DNA from: Prostheceraeus crozeri
Taxonomy: Eukaryota; Platyhelminthes; Polycladida; Euryleptidae
DNA: 64,000 nucleotides
Direction of reading: 5' to 3'
NCBI GenBank assembly: GCA_907163375.1
Contig: CAJQUW010007960.1
Coordinates: 1 to 64,000 of the forward strand
Shown here piece by piece: positions 42,429 through 53,080 of the stretch. A program made the translations under genes and the position numbers. Every line of letters begins with the position of its first letter. Within the stretch, counting starts at the first letter, position 1. The notes under the pieces are model-generated. The model saw nothing but the letters and a program-made list of their open reading frames with translations. It made no database searches and had not been told where the DNA came from.

Positions 42429-45217
42429 GTGATACCAGTCCCATCTCGACCGAGTTGGATAACAACAGCGACTCCATGTCAACATTGTCGCGGGAATGCA
42501 ACGATCGGGAATGTGCTGACTGTGGACACATCTTCACGAGGAAGCGTGATCTCGCCCGACACATCAAGCGAGGTGTTTGTAGACCTAAGTCAGCATCAAT
42601 CTCCGAAGGTGGGGATGATTCTGTTAACGATGTCTCCTTTCCTTGCGGTTTATGCATTCAGTCTTTTGAGTCACATTTTGAACTATCTTCACATAGACTT
42701 CGACATACACACAGTGACCATAGTTATACTAACAGCACCTCCTCTATCCGACTCTCTGAAGTGTCGATAAATAATTTAGTGAGGAACTACCAGATGGAAT
42801 CCTCAGAAACCATTACTGACTTAGAAGAATGGTTTCATCAAAATTCATCTTTGATTGGTGTGCTCTTCAACACTTTAGTCAATTTTAGAATGAAGGAGCT
42901 CATCTATCTCAAAATAAAATATGTAAAAATCGACCACCATACTGGTCAAAAAGTAGAGAGGCTGGAGTTTCACATACCCTCCTCTCCTGCAACCGAAGTT
43001 GTAGACTGCGAGTCTTGGATAAATTTTCATATCCAAGGGTTAAAATTAAACATAGATAAATTTAACGAGCGTGATAGTGGACTCGTTTTTGATGGTATTG
43101 AGACCGCCATGATTAAAATCACTTTATTAGAGAACTACTCTGGACGACGCTCCTTTAAACTTCCGAAAAATTTAAGAAATAAAGCAGCAGTCATTTCTGT
43201 AGATTGCGAATCGCAATGTTTTAAGTATGCCGTCCTATCCATTCTCCACTATAATGACGTACAGTATAGCCGATACCGTAAGAGTAAGTATCAACAGTGG
43301 GAGAATGAATTAAAGTTTGATGACTGCAATAGTGAAGATATGAAAATTAAAGATATAGAAAAATTTGAAAAATTGAACATCAAAATAGTTCTCCATGTTT
43401 GGGAAAAGGGATTGAAGGGTGTCCGCTACAACTCGCGTTCGAGTTGTTATGACCACGTTGTCAAACTTTTATTAGTAAGACAGGATGATAGTGAGGAAAA
43501 TGCAATTTTTCACTTAGGATGAAACGGCGTACATTACCCGTCATTTTCCATAATTTCAAGGGCTACGACAGCCATATGATAATAAAAGGAGGTTTAGGTC
43601 AAATGAAAGAGTGGAAGCTTGATGTAATAGCACAAACGAGAGAGAAGTTTATGGCCATGACAGCAAAAGTGCCTGTCGATAAAACTAAAGAAAATAAGAC
43701 GGTCTATTTTGATATAAAATTTTTAGATTCCTACCAATTTATGACTGCATCACTGGCCTCTCTCGTGCCTCTCCCGTCCACTTTGTCAGTCTGCCAGCCA
43801 TGTCCTTTAAATCAGCCTTTAAAATGACTGGTGAGGCCATTCATCTCTTACAGGATCCAGAGATGTATAATTTATTTGAGCGAGGAATTCGCGGTGGTCT
43901 CACATTTGTAAATAAACATAGGTTAAAATCAAAATTAGTAGGCGATGATCAGACTCATCTTAAGTATTATGACCAAAATAATTTATATGGTAGTTCACTA
44001 TCCAAACCACTCCCTCACTCTGAGTTTAGCTGGTTAGATGATAGTGAAATTCAGCATCTCTCCAACCCTTCTAACATACTAGCAATTCCAGATGAAGGTG
44101 ATTGGGGATATTATTTTGAGATAGATCTTATCTATCCAAATAATATTAAACATAAAACCGTAGATTTTCCACTCGCACCCGAATCAGGTGAAGTGACCAA
44201 AGATATGTTTTCCGACTTTATGAAATAATTTCATAAAGATTTAGAATCATGCGGTCAGCCCGACTATAAGCCTTGCCGCAAACTTTTACTCACCCAATAT
44301 GATAAGGAAAACTATCTAGTTCACTTTAGCATCTTAAAATTTTATTTAGAAATGGGCATGATTTTAAAAAGAGTTCACCGCATTATTAAATTTAGACAGA
44401 AAGCCTTCCTGAAACCATATATTGATAGCAACAGCCAGAAACGTGCACTAGCCCAAAATAATTTTGAAAAAGATTTTTATAAGTATAAGAATAATAGTCT
44501 ATTTGGTAAGACGATGGAGGATGTTAGAAAACGTGTAAACTATAAACTAGTCAATGATGTTACAAAATTTAAGAAATTGGTCTCATCACCTCTATTCATC
44601 GATAGAGACATTATCGATGAGGACCTTGTAGGTGTTAAAATGATAAAATCTGAAGTTGAGTTGTGCAAGCCCATCTATATTGGTCAAGCTGTACTAGATT
44701 ACTCTAAACTTGAAATGTACCAACTCTTTTATAAAATACTAAACCATGTCCTCTCGTAAAAGAGGTTCGTTTGTTGGGTGGTGATACAGATAGTTTCTTC
44801 TTAGGTATTACCACTCAAAAAGATTTAAATTTCAATGAAGTAGGAAAATCTTTAGAAAGATATTTTGACACATCAAATTATCCTAATGATCACCCACTCT
44901 ACTCCATCAAAAATAAGGCAAAACTTGGCTGCTTTAAGGATGAGACAGCAGGGAAGGAAATAGATGAAATGATTCTCCTCCGTCCAAAAATGTACAGTAT
45001 GAAATTAAAGGATAGCGACAATAGTATTAAGCGCGCTAAAGGCATATCAAGATCATTGGTGTCTAACATGAAACATAAAAATTTCAGGGAAGCCTATAGA
45101 AATAAAAATATAACGTTTGTCAATATGACAATCTTAAAACCAAAGACGCATGAGGTAAAACTCATACATTTAGAAAGCGAGCACTTTCAGCGTGGGAGGA
45201 TAAGAGGTGTTGGATAG
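42429..45217 (+). pseudogene. Protein-primed DNA polymerase B with N-terminal zinc fingers, Polinton B (broken)
   Basis: N-terminal zinc fingers: ECADCGHIFTRKRDLARHIK and PCGLCIQSFESHFEL...H, about 42,515-42,710. Then come exonuclease signs (VIFHNFKGYDSHMI and KFLDSYQFM, about 43,540-43,745), polymerase motif A (YYDQNNLYGSSL, about 43,970), motif B (KNNSLFGKTME, about 44,490) and motif C (LGGDTDSFFLGI, about 44,775). The gene is broken, with a few breaks. Upstream there are splice-like signals (donors at 42,242 and 42,370, acceptors at 42,308 and 42,428), so the transcript may be spliced. The sequence is far from the Polinton A polymerase. Confidence 0.9.
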
Positions 45218-45495
45218 GACATAACATATCTCTTCCACATGGACATCCTGATACAAACATATCACTATCCAAAAGAATTAAGGTCACACTACCACATTCA
45301 GGAGATGTGTAAATAGATTCAGTCTCAAATCAGTATTTTGATGATGCTTTTGTTGACATTCATTGTAGTTTTATGTATCGTTTTAGATTGCACTTCCTTG
45401 TGAATATATGCCTACAGTCAGCCCATTCCCCCTATATCTGTGAAAAGACTTTTTCATACACATATTTTTATTTCAATAAACATATCACAATGACT

Positions 45496-47030
45496 TCACT
45501 TTGTTTTCCGAAACACTAAAGTTACGAGGGATTTAGTATCTTTCACATGGATGCACTCTTGTAAACCATTGGTAATTTTGATAGCAATTGAGGGTATAGT
45601 TTGTTTGACGACGGGATGATAGAAAATAGATTCAAACATCTTCTCGACTATTCCATATGAAGCGTCTTTATCATGAATGAAATCACGTAAAATGTATTCT
45701 TTTTTCTCACCAACAGAAATAGGTAGAATCAAATCACTTTGAATGTAAAGGTGCTGTTCATGTTTATCAAGGCCATCAGGCCATCATGGTTATCAAGGTC
45801 ATTGGCGTTTCTATACCAATCGTATGCGCAGCAGTAAACATATTTTGTAGCATTGAAAAACCAAAGAGTTTTTTCAAATTTTTACTCAATTGACATTGAA
45901 TGTCATCACCCAGTTTCAGAACAACGCGTTGATTGTCAATTGAAAACGAAATGTGGTGTGTCTTTACATCATATTTACTTTTCATCACATGCTTCAACTT
46001 CTGTTGTATATAAGGATTTACTACATGAATGAAGCTTTCAACTGTATGATATAGACGCGGCATTATATTGATAGCAACTTTAGATTCTTCATAAGACTGG
46101 TAAATTTTCTTGATGCGATCACCATAGATGTCCACCCACCATTCATCATTAACTGAATCAGCTTTAGTGTGATATTCATGAGAACCATACACCACACCGC
46201 TTCCAATAATAGGTGTATAATGTCTTACAAAATGACGCAAGGTTGGAGAGAAATAAACTGTAAGTTTGTCATTATATTTCTGAATAACCAACTTATCTTT
46301 GTCCGCCATAATTTTCTCTCCATACTTCTTACCCACAGTCTCATTCCATCGTTTTACTAACTCAATAAGTGATAAAGGTTGAACACCACGCTTTTTCAAA
46401 ATGATGCGTTCTTCGCATTCTACAACATCTTCATCAAATATTTTAAATCTATAATGAAATTTGTTGATTCGATTTGAATAAACTTTTTTAACATTTGCAG
46501 TAGCAATTGACGTTAGATGTAGATCATGCCCAAAACCGACATGTGGATAGAATTCATTATCCAACCTCAGTGTAAGACCTTTAGTAAAAGAATGAAAGCG
46601 AAGGAACTGTCTCCCACTCCAATGATAGATAGTAAACTCATAAACTTTCTGATTTTTATTCTTCATGATGGAAGTATTACCACTATTGAACGCCTTAATA
46701 ATTTTCTCATTCCCAAATGGTTCATAATAATCTGATTTTATCTGAATCCATTCATAGTTCCACTTTCCATCTGACGTTAAATTGTATGGGAACTAGAATG
46801 CATTATTCATCGTTATTCCATCATGGGTGCGAGGAGTCAATATCATTTCTTTCAAATCATTCACATTCTGAATATTGCTATCATAGCAAATACTAGAAAA
46901 ATGCAGTGGGCGATTTAATTCTACTCGATAGTCTGATGGTTTATTTTTTAAGAAATTTATTCATAGAAGCATTACTGGGTAAGTCGATTAGAAACGAGTC
47001 CTTATTTTCACTTTCCATATTATTCACATT
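45496..47030 (-). pseudogene. Decayed paralogue of the 461-residue virion-type protein, Polinton B
   Basis: Pieces include YEFTIYHWSGRQFLRFHSF, FSPTLRHFVRHYTPIIGSG, ECQLSKNLKKLFGF-like and SIAIKITNGLQECIHVKD. They line up in order with the neighbouring 47,070-48,455 protein (for example VCSKDFHQFLRHHSAAVHG and ELIMDKTLMDNLGFDQNIF). Hence a tandem duplication of one gene, of which this copy is broken, with a few breaks. Confidence 0.6.
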
Positions 47031-47069
47031 GGAAAAATATATTAGCATACTTTTGCATTAACTCTTCAT

Positions 47070-48455
47070 TCAGAAATGGAGTGTGATACTTGTCACAGCA
47101 TCTTTATGAAAAGGAATCAACGCACCAGCATCGTCATAAATTGCAATATCAATTTGTGGGATGTAGTTTGATTTCAGCTTTGTATAATGCACTTTCTTGA
47201 AAGTATGCTCAGATAAAATACTGCAGCTTTTTGGCTGGTATGGTATCATTGCTAGCAATGGAGCTTCAACATCTCCCACACGTACATCTTCACCAATATT
47301 GGAATATATCTGAAAATAGTTAATACGACGCGATAGCGACATGTCTGCGCTAGCTTTGGTTACAGTACCACTTTTAAAGATATTTTGATCAAAACCCAAA
47401 TTGTCCATTAGAGTTTTATCCATAATTAGTTCAATACCTTTTACACTTATAGTGAGAGACAAAGTACCTTCTTTTTCAGAAAATGAAATATGTTGCTCAT
47501 TAATCACTTCATTTAAATAATCTACAACCAATTTAACCGAAGTAATAATGCGAGGCATCAACACTCTTGTTTCATGTAAGGTACCACCTAAAGGCTCTAC
47601 ACACTTTCTGTATAAAGATACGGTCCATTCTGTATCAAATTGACTTGACGTTTCACATGGTAAATGTTGCATATCAAATTTTCCATGAACAGCTGCAGAA
47701 TGATGTCGTAAGAACTGATGAAAATCTTTTGAACAAACTAATACTAGATTATCATCATTTAATTTACTTATTGCAATATGATTAGATGATTTGATATAAG
47801 TCAATGTTGCCACTTGTTTACCATCAACTCGAAGGAGATAATTAAATTTCTTCAATAATGTTTCAGGAGTCATGTTTGTCTTTCTTGGCTTAATCACAAT
47901 CTTCTTCACCAACGTCTTCTCATTTTTTGGAATAAGATCTACATAATAAGCTTCCTCTCGATATATTAACTGTTTATGACCACTTACGTGGTAATTAACG
48001 TTAAAATTATCATAGCTTGTTAAGGCGCTAGCGAGGTAACCTAAATCATTTCTTAAACTTAGACTTAAACCAACAATCCAATCTTTCTCAACTACATGAT
48101 GTACATAAGTATGATCATCATTGTGCGGAGTAAATTGGACAATATGTTTACACGCTTTATTCAGGAAATCATATATAAATTTTTTACATGATAAGAGATC
48201 TTTCTTTGGCCACTGTGGAATGTATACTCGGCAGCCCTTTTCACATTGGTAAGCAGCTGTACGTCTCATATTAATAGTCATCACCTCATGATCAAAAGTA
48301 TAGACACAGTTGCTATAAACAAGTTGAGTGACACCCACTTCCCAATTTCCATTTAGCTGTTGTGTATGATCAATGGGAGTAGAAAAGAGTGCGGCTCGAT
48401 TACTAGCAAATCTATTTGCGGCCGCATTGCTAAGCAAAATATGATAAAACGACAT
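47070..48455 (-). CDS. Probable minor capsid/penton-type protein, 461 residues, Polinton B
   Basis: Starts MSFYHILLSNAAANRFASNR, then TQQLNGNWEVGVTQLVYSNC, a pattern I associate with large Polinton proteins of animals. It is beta-rich, with no membrane segment. The C-terminus reads IYSNIGEDVRVGDVEAPLLA then IPQIDIAIYDDAGALIPFHK and ends SITLHF, similar to the end of penton or spike-like virion proteins. It looks whole. The sister copy follows directly downstream (45,496-47,030). Function is inferred from position and composition. Confidence 0.55.
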   Translation of the reverse strand: MSFYHILLSNAAANRFASNRAALFSTPIDHTQQLNGNWEVGVTQLVYSNCVYTFDHEVMTINMRRTAAYQCEKGCRVYIPQWPKKDLLSCKKFIYDFLNKACKHIVQFTPHNDDHTYVHHVVEKDWIVGLSLSLRNDLGYLASALTSYDNFNVNYHVSGHKQLIYREEAYYVDLIPKNEKTLVKKIVIKPRKTNMTPETLLKKFNYLLRVDGKQVATLTYIKSSNHIAISKLNDDNLVLVCSKDFHQFLRHHSAAVHGKFDMQHLPCETSSQFDTEWTVSLYRKCVEPLGGTLHETRVLMPRIITSVKLVVDYLNEVINEQHISFSEKEGTLSLTISVKGIELIMDKTLMDNLGFDQNIFKSGTVTKASADMSLSRRINYFQIYSNIGEDVRVGDVEAPLLAMIPYQPKSCSILSEHTFKKVHYTKLKSNYIPQIDIAIYDDAGALIPFHKDAVTSITLHF

Positions 48456-48490
48456 TTATATTTTGCTGATCTGCCACTTTGCATAACATC

Positions 48491-48847
48491 ATGAAGACTT
48501 GGATTTTGGACTCTCTACAATATATCAGAGTTGATCGTGATGGAAACGTACATTTCAAAAATTCTCATGGTCATACATCAAGAGGAATTACATTAACATG
48601 GCGACAATTTGTCAACCTCAATGATATCATGAGGGATTTGGAATATTTTGAAACATTAAGATTCATCTCCTTGGGTGATCAAGTTTGGCTTCAACATTAC
48701 AGAAATGAAATTCAAATCTACCATTCTCATTCCGCAAACTGTTTCTCATTTCGCATATACAATTGGGAGAAGTATAGAAGATACATACATCGCTCCATCA
48801 TGACATTTATTCGTCGTGAGTTCATCGCCCTACTATGCAAATCTTAA
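48491..48847 (+). CDS. PC4-like putative single-stranded-DNA-binding coactivator 1, Polinton B
   Basis: 118 residues from ATG 48,491: MKTWILDSLQYIRVDRDGNV, HFKNSHGHTSRGITLTWRQF, then SLGDQVWLQHYRNEIQIYHS and FSFRIYNWEKYRRYIHRSIM. The order of strands, a gap, then an ISLTxxQW-like end (here GITLTWRQF and FRIYNWEKY) recalls the PC4/SUB1 fold, possibly twice in one chain. The similarity is weak. It starts the only rightward cassette within the leftward gene block. Confidence 0.35.
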   Translation: MKTWILDSLQYIRVDRDGNVHFKNSHGHTSRGITLTWRQFVNLNDIMRDLEYFETLRFISLGDQVWLQHYRNEIQIYHSHSANCFSFRIYNWEKYRRYIHRSIMTFIRREFIALLCKS

Positions 48848-48869
48848 TCAGACATGTCTACCACGCACC

Positions 48870-49200
48870 ATGAGTTGGAAATTAGATTCCCTACAACGTA
48901 TTGAAACGGATCATGATCGAAACGTCTATTTCAAAGATCCAACTGGAAATGTGAGAAGAGAGTTTGCTTTATCTTATCGTCATTTTCAATCTCTACATCA
49001 TATCATGAAGGATTTGAAATACTTCTATATGAAAAGACATTCACGTATTGGAAATCGCATCTGGTTGCGCGTCAACAATCGGCGAATTCAACTCTTATCA
49101 TTCCCAACTTCATACTAACTTCACATTTCATCAAAGTAGTTGGGAAAAGTATAAAAGGTACATCGCTCAATTTACTCATTCTTTCATCATGAAGCGCCAT
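48870..49200 (+). pseudogene. PC4-like paralogue 2, Polinton B (broken)
   Basis: Begins MSWKLDSLQRIETDHDRNVY, then FKDPTGNVRREFALSYRHFQ and, further on, HQSSWEKYKRYIAQFTHSFI. It repeats the layout of the previous gene feature by feature, so it is a tandem paralogue. It is broken. Function as for the first copy, equally uncertain. Confidence 0.4.
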
Positions 49201-49357
49201 CGCTACACCATCGTCAACATTCTCCGTCGCTTCAGACTCTACACCAAAATCGATCTCACAACAGATTCTCGGCGCCCTTTCTCATTCATCGGCGCAGTCA
49301 ATGCGCTTAGAGCTACAGAGACTACTACGTCGGATATGGAAGAGGGAGGGGTGTGTG

Positions 49358-49624
49358 ATGTCGAATCTGACTGTGGACAATATGGTGATCTCTACTCAAT
49401 TGAGTGAAAGTGTATCATTTTTGAAGATTCGTACCAGCAGTTACAATTTGTGTTATGAACCCGAACTTTTTCCTGCAGCTCTCATTAGTTGTTGGTTACC
49501 TGTGCATGTTGCAATCTTTCATAATAGTAAAGTGATCATTACTGGACTAAAATCTCATGTACAAGCAAATGTGATCCTAGACTATCTCATCGAGTATGTA
49601 CGTACCCAGCAGATTGTAAAATAA
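49358..49624 (+). CDS. Single-lobe TATA-binding-protein-like protein, Polinton B
   Basis: From ATG 49,358: 88 residues, MSNLTVDNMVISTQLSESVS, then SSYNLCYEPELFPAALISCW, LPVHVAIFHNSKVIITGLKS and a C-terminal helix ILDYLIEYVRT. It follows one TBP repeat from end to end: I-x-N-x-V start, YxPELFPAxLI, P-x(4)-IFxxxKVxxTGxK, then the long helix. TBP has two such lobes; only one is present here, so a dimer would be needed to make a saddle. An in-frame upstream extension to 49,301 is possible. It follows the PC4-like genes on the same strand. Confidence 0.7.
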   Translation: MSNLTVDNMVISTQLSESVSFLKIRTSSYNLCYEPELFPAALISCWLPVHVAIFHNSKVIITGLKSHVQANVILDYLIEYVRTQQIVK

Positions 49625-49650
49625 AAAACAATTTTTCCAACATGATGTTT

Positions 49651-50112
49651 TTATTTCAAATCATGATAGAACTTACAAATCATTTTTTCATTTGAGGATG
49701 GATTACATGAAAAGTTTTGAATAGCAGATACAAATCGAGATACATGTAAACGTTTTAAGATGAAGTACAGTACAAAAGCACCACACGTTGATGAAAGTGG
49801 ATGTTGTAGTATGCGTTCATTTCGCTGATATTGACCCGTATGTTTTCTCAACCACTGCTGTGTTGGTATATTTGGAGGTTGAGCAAGAGAGTCAAATAGT
49901 TCACCACGTCGGTCTTCTCCAATAAAGATCGCTTTCCAATGCTCACCGCCTAAATTCTGCGAATGAGTGTTTAGCACAATAAAGATGGGATAGTGATTTA
50001 CTGCAGGTGGTAAGGTATCGAGCGAATAGACATTATCGAAAGCTTTCAACGTCGCTTCGTCTGCATTACGCTGCACTTTAGTCTTAATATCGTCAGCAGT
50101 CAACCAACTCAT
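49651..50112 (-). CDS. Adenovirus-type cysteine protease, Polinton B
   Basis: 153 residues from ATG 50,110-50,112. Catalytic signs: LGGEHWKAIFIG (His), GELFDSLAQPP (Asp) and HPLSSTCGAFVLYFIL (Cys). It matures virion proteins in this group. It looks whole and abuts the capsid gene with an overlap of one base. Confidence 0.88.
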   Translation of the reverse strand: MSWLTADDIKTKVQRNADEATLKAFDNVYSLDTLPPAVNHYPIFIVLNTHSQNLGGEHWKAIFIGEDRRGELFDSLAQPPNIPTQQWLRKHTGQYQRNERILQHPLSSTCGAFVLYFILKRLHVSRFVSAIQNFSCNPSSNEKMICKFYHDLK

Positions 50113-51380
50113 TAACGATTATACTGAAGAATCACGTCACGATACTTTGTAATTTCAATATTTGAATCGAAGACTGCATAAATTAATACATTGATCGTCT
50201 CAGGTAGTGTTCTTTTGAACGTCAAATCCAAACGAATATTATGAAGCACGTTCGCTTGACGATAGGGTGCACTAATATCGCTGTCAGCAGTCAAATCAAA
50301 TGCATAAATAGTATATCCACTCTTAAACTCTTTCATAGTAAGTCCGTTGGTGTCATCCGTATTGTAAAAGCCAAAGACATCCATAAAATCAACATAACTG
50401 CGCATAAATTGATCCGCAGCAAAATCTGGTTTGTAGGGTGGACCAGGATGACTCACACCATTTACACGTAAAGCAATTTCACTTAACTGATTGTGTTTAA
50501 AATTGAAAGGATTCTTCTTTATATTACCATTAAATGCATCATTTTCAACCATTGCCACCATGAGGAGTTTCGGTGCTTCCGATGGAAAGAGGCCATCTTT
50601 CATGAAACTCTTTTGATCTTTCGGAATTGTAAAGGTGAGAAGCTTTGTATGCTGAACGGGGTAAATGGCATTTTGACGGTTAAGGCCTTCAGCATGCCCT
50701 CTAATGACACTTGGATTCGGTACTACTCGACGAATGTAAAGTGCAATATCTTCCACATGAATTCTAAAATTGTCAACTTTAGCAAATGCATTCAGCGCAA
50801 ATTCAGGCTTATTCAATGTCAGCTTGAGTCGCATGCTGGTATTACAGAGTAAAAACTTTGTCTAAAGAAGTCTAAATTCAGCGGACCATATAGCTGACAT
50901 ACTTTACTATCTTTAATCATAGCAGATCGCTTTACAAAGCCACTGTTTGTTTCAACATCAAATTTTCCTGCTTCATCTCTATACCATCCCATGGCTTCCA
51001 TATGACTTTTTTGTGCTGCTTGATGAAACTGTGGTACATGATTGAAATATGATTTATAGGGATAATCGCTTTGACCACCTTCCACCTGCTGCTCTCCAAT
51101 CGTTAGAGAAAAATCGCGAAGTAATGTAGTCAATGGTAAATTGTTCAGTCCAACTTTATGTGTATCGTCAATAGCAGTTCCATCTGCTTGCTGAATTCTA
51201 AACCTCAAATCAACCATCGCATAACTCAAATCTATGTAGTCATCACTACCACCAGGAATAACAAATTCAATGGGGCCAGCATTCTCAGCTGTTCGAGGAT
51301 GATAATCTACAATACTTGAACTAAGAATATGTCTGTATGGCTTGTTGATCGAACAAACAAAAACCGGAAGTTTTACACTC
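50112..51380 (-). pseudogene. Major capsid protein (double jelly roll), Polinton B (broken)
   Basis: N-terminal strands GPIEFVIPGGSDDYIDLSYA, then GGQSDYPYKSYFNHVPQFHQ, QAAQKSHMEAMGWYRDEAGK and, in the second half, DNFRIHVEDIALYIRRV, IYPVQHTKLLTFTIP, NGNIKKNPFNFKHNQLSEIA, and GYTIYAFDLTADSDISAP. These are hallmark segments of Polinton major capsid proteins (YPY-x-Y, NPFNF, GYT-x-AFDLT). The gene is broken, with about one break seen. Confidence 0.88.
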
Positions 51381-51389
51381 CATGATTAG

Positions 51390-51772
51390 AAGTTATAGCA
51401 GCGTCGTCGTTTAGCGCCTGATGAATGATTAGAGCCTCTGCGACGTTTGCGTGAATGCCTTTTGACTGAAGATCGCACGTTACCAGCTCCGCGATGTTTC
51501 CTCCTTCCTTTATTCATTCGTTTAGGTGATTTCTTTCCTTGAGTAACACCAGCAAAGTTTTAAACCGCGTTCCTTCCCACTTCAAAGATCACTAGCCCAA
51601 CGGCATTACTTAAAACATTTCGTTTTAAAGAGACATTGGATATGAGAGGTGCTACAACAGATTTCAGTGCACCAAGTATGCTACCTCCACGTTGGCGGCG
51701 AGCGCCGATGTAAATTTGTCCTCCACCACTTACATAGGAGGGTCGTGAATAAAATGAGGCAGTTGGATTCAT
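51390..51772 (-). CDS. Small basic virion-type protein region, Polinton B
   Basis: The start at 51,772 gives a 70-residue frame: MNPTASFYSRPSYVSGGGQI, then ARRQRGGSILGALKSVVAPL and a hydrophobic helix. The motif QRGG|S resembles the xGG|x sites cut by adenovirus-type proteases. Further down, 51,390-51,520 also encodes a strongly basic arginine/lysine stretch (KRHSRKRRRGS, KRRRC). Together these resemble adenovirus pVI or core precursor proteins. Exact gene limits are uncertain. Confidence 0.45.
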
Positions 51773-51927
51773 AGCTCAAACCCTAAACATTGTTAGTTAC
51801 AACTTTGCATGAATCACTGTCGATCACTTAGATGAAAGATGTCGGCACGACGCATCCAAGAGTTCATACTTGAAGGATAACCAGTCCATTTAACAAGACA
51901 CCATTCTTCACCTTGCCGTTTTTTACA

Positions 51928-53033
51928 TCAAATGATTTTCTCTACCAAATATGTTTCACTTTCAGTGATTACCTCAATCTCATCGCGGTAAAAGCTACCC
52001 TCAATTTCTTCATTATCGTAATCTTTCAACTTGTAGGTGGTCGGAGAGTCTTTTTGATTAATCCTTGATACTGTAAATGCCTCCTCTGTCCAATTCGGAA
52101 GGTACCCTTTAGCAAAAACACTTTTCACTTTTGAGATAGGAACTTTATCATTAATTTTCACATCACTTTTCACATGAGTGCGTTTACGTTGGAATGATTC
52201 GCGCACTTTATCTACATTGTCAGCATTTACATCTACTGGTCTGAGTCCAATAGAACGATGGATAGAGTGATTGTAGGCATGGAGTGTATCTTGTAGAACC
52301 TTTGTCCAATTTTGTGTCAAGTTGGCAGTAAAATGTCGCCACAAGCGATTTTTTAATGTGCGATTAAAACGTTCAACGAGTGCAGCTTTATAAGCACTCT
52401 TTACACTAAACAACTCAATGTCATGCCTCTCAAATAATCTTCTCACATGCTGATTTCAAACTCTTTTCCTTGATCACTCTGAATTCTTTTTGGAATCCGG
52501 CCTTCTCGAAAAATTGTTTGGAATGCTTTTGCTACTCCTTTCCCTTCTTTAGTTTTTAAAGGTTGAGCCCACGCATAACGCGAGAAAATATCAATGACGG
52601 TTAAAATAAAATTGTTGCCCGAGTTATGTTTTGAAATGGAGGCGACATCACACAAATCTGCTTGCCACTGTTCATCGATGTCATGAACAATATAATGGCG
52701 GGTGCGGTACTTCTTTTTCGCTTGTTTGTGGAGTGTATAGGTAGCCTGACCCTTTAACCATCGTTTCACTTGTGATTGTGGAAGACCACTCGCTTTTGAT
52801 AATTTCTTGATCGATGCAAATCCTGCCGGATGTTTTACATCATAATAGATTGACTTCAAACGTTCAGTCGATGACGACTGACTCTTTTTCCTCCTTCTCA
52901 TCTTTTTGTTTTCTTGCCTTTCTACATTTACAACAACTGCAGCATTTAGCTTTAGCGGTTTTGCGATCGTGTTCACATTGCTTAGGGGTTTCATTGTGAG
53001 AGCTGGCGCAGCAAGTGCAAGTGACAACGACAT
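51928..53033 (-). pseudogene. Retroviral-type integrase, Polinton B (broken)
   Basis: N-terminal helix-turn-helix/zinc-like lead (HPAGFASIKKLSKASGLPQS, VKRWLKGQATYTLHKQ), then catalytic signs QWQADLCDVASISKHNSG (Asp), KRIQSDQGKEF (Asp) and ALVERFNRTLKNRLWRHF (Glu). The C-terminal domain reads IEGSFYRDEIEVI. Homologous to the Polinton A integrase but on the opposite strand relative to the capsid block. About one break. Confidence 0.9.
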
Positions 53034-53079
53034 TCACCTCTGGCGGCTCATTACATGGTAAGCAACACATCTGCTTCAT
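52864..53079 (-). CDS. Small cysteine-rich protein, Polinton B
   Basis: 71 residues from ATG 53,077-53,079: MKQMCCLPCNEPPEVNVVVT, then CTCCASSHNETPKQCEH and KCCSCCKCRKARKQKDEKEE. There are about 14 cysteines, enough for two or three metal sites, and a charged tail. It overlaps the start of the integrase span in another frame, so either could be the shadow. The density of paired cysteines favours a real small protein. Function unknown. Confidence 0.4.
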   Translation of the reverse strand: MKQMCCLPCNEPPEVNVVVTCTCCASSHNETPKQCEHDRKTAKAKCCSCCKCRKARKQKDEKEEKESVVID

Positions 53080-53080
53080 A

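Noticed and set aside
52443-53033. Integrase of Polinton B starting with a hydrophobic leader (MSLSLALAAPALTMK)
   Set aside because: That leader is the antisense-free overlap with a cysteine-rich frame and does not look like part of an integrase; a Met nearer the MRRRKKSQ region is more plausible.
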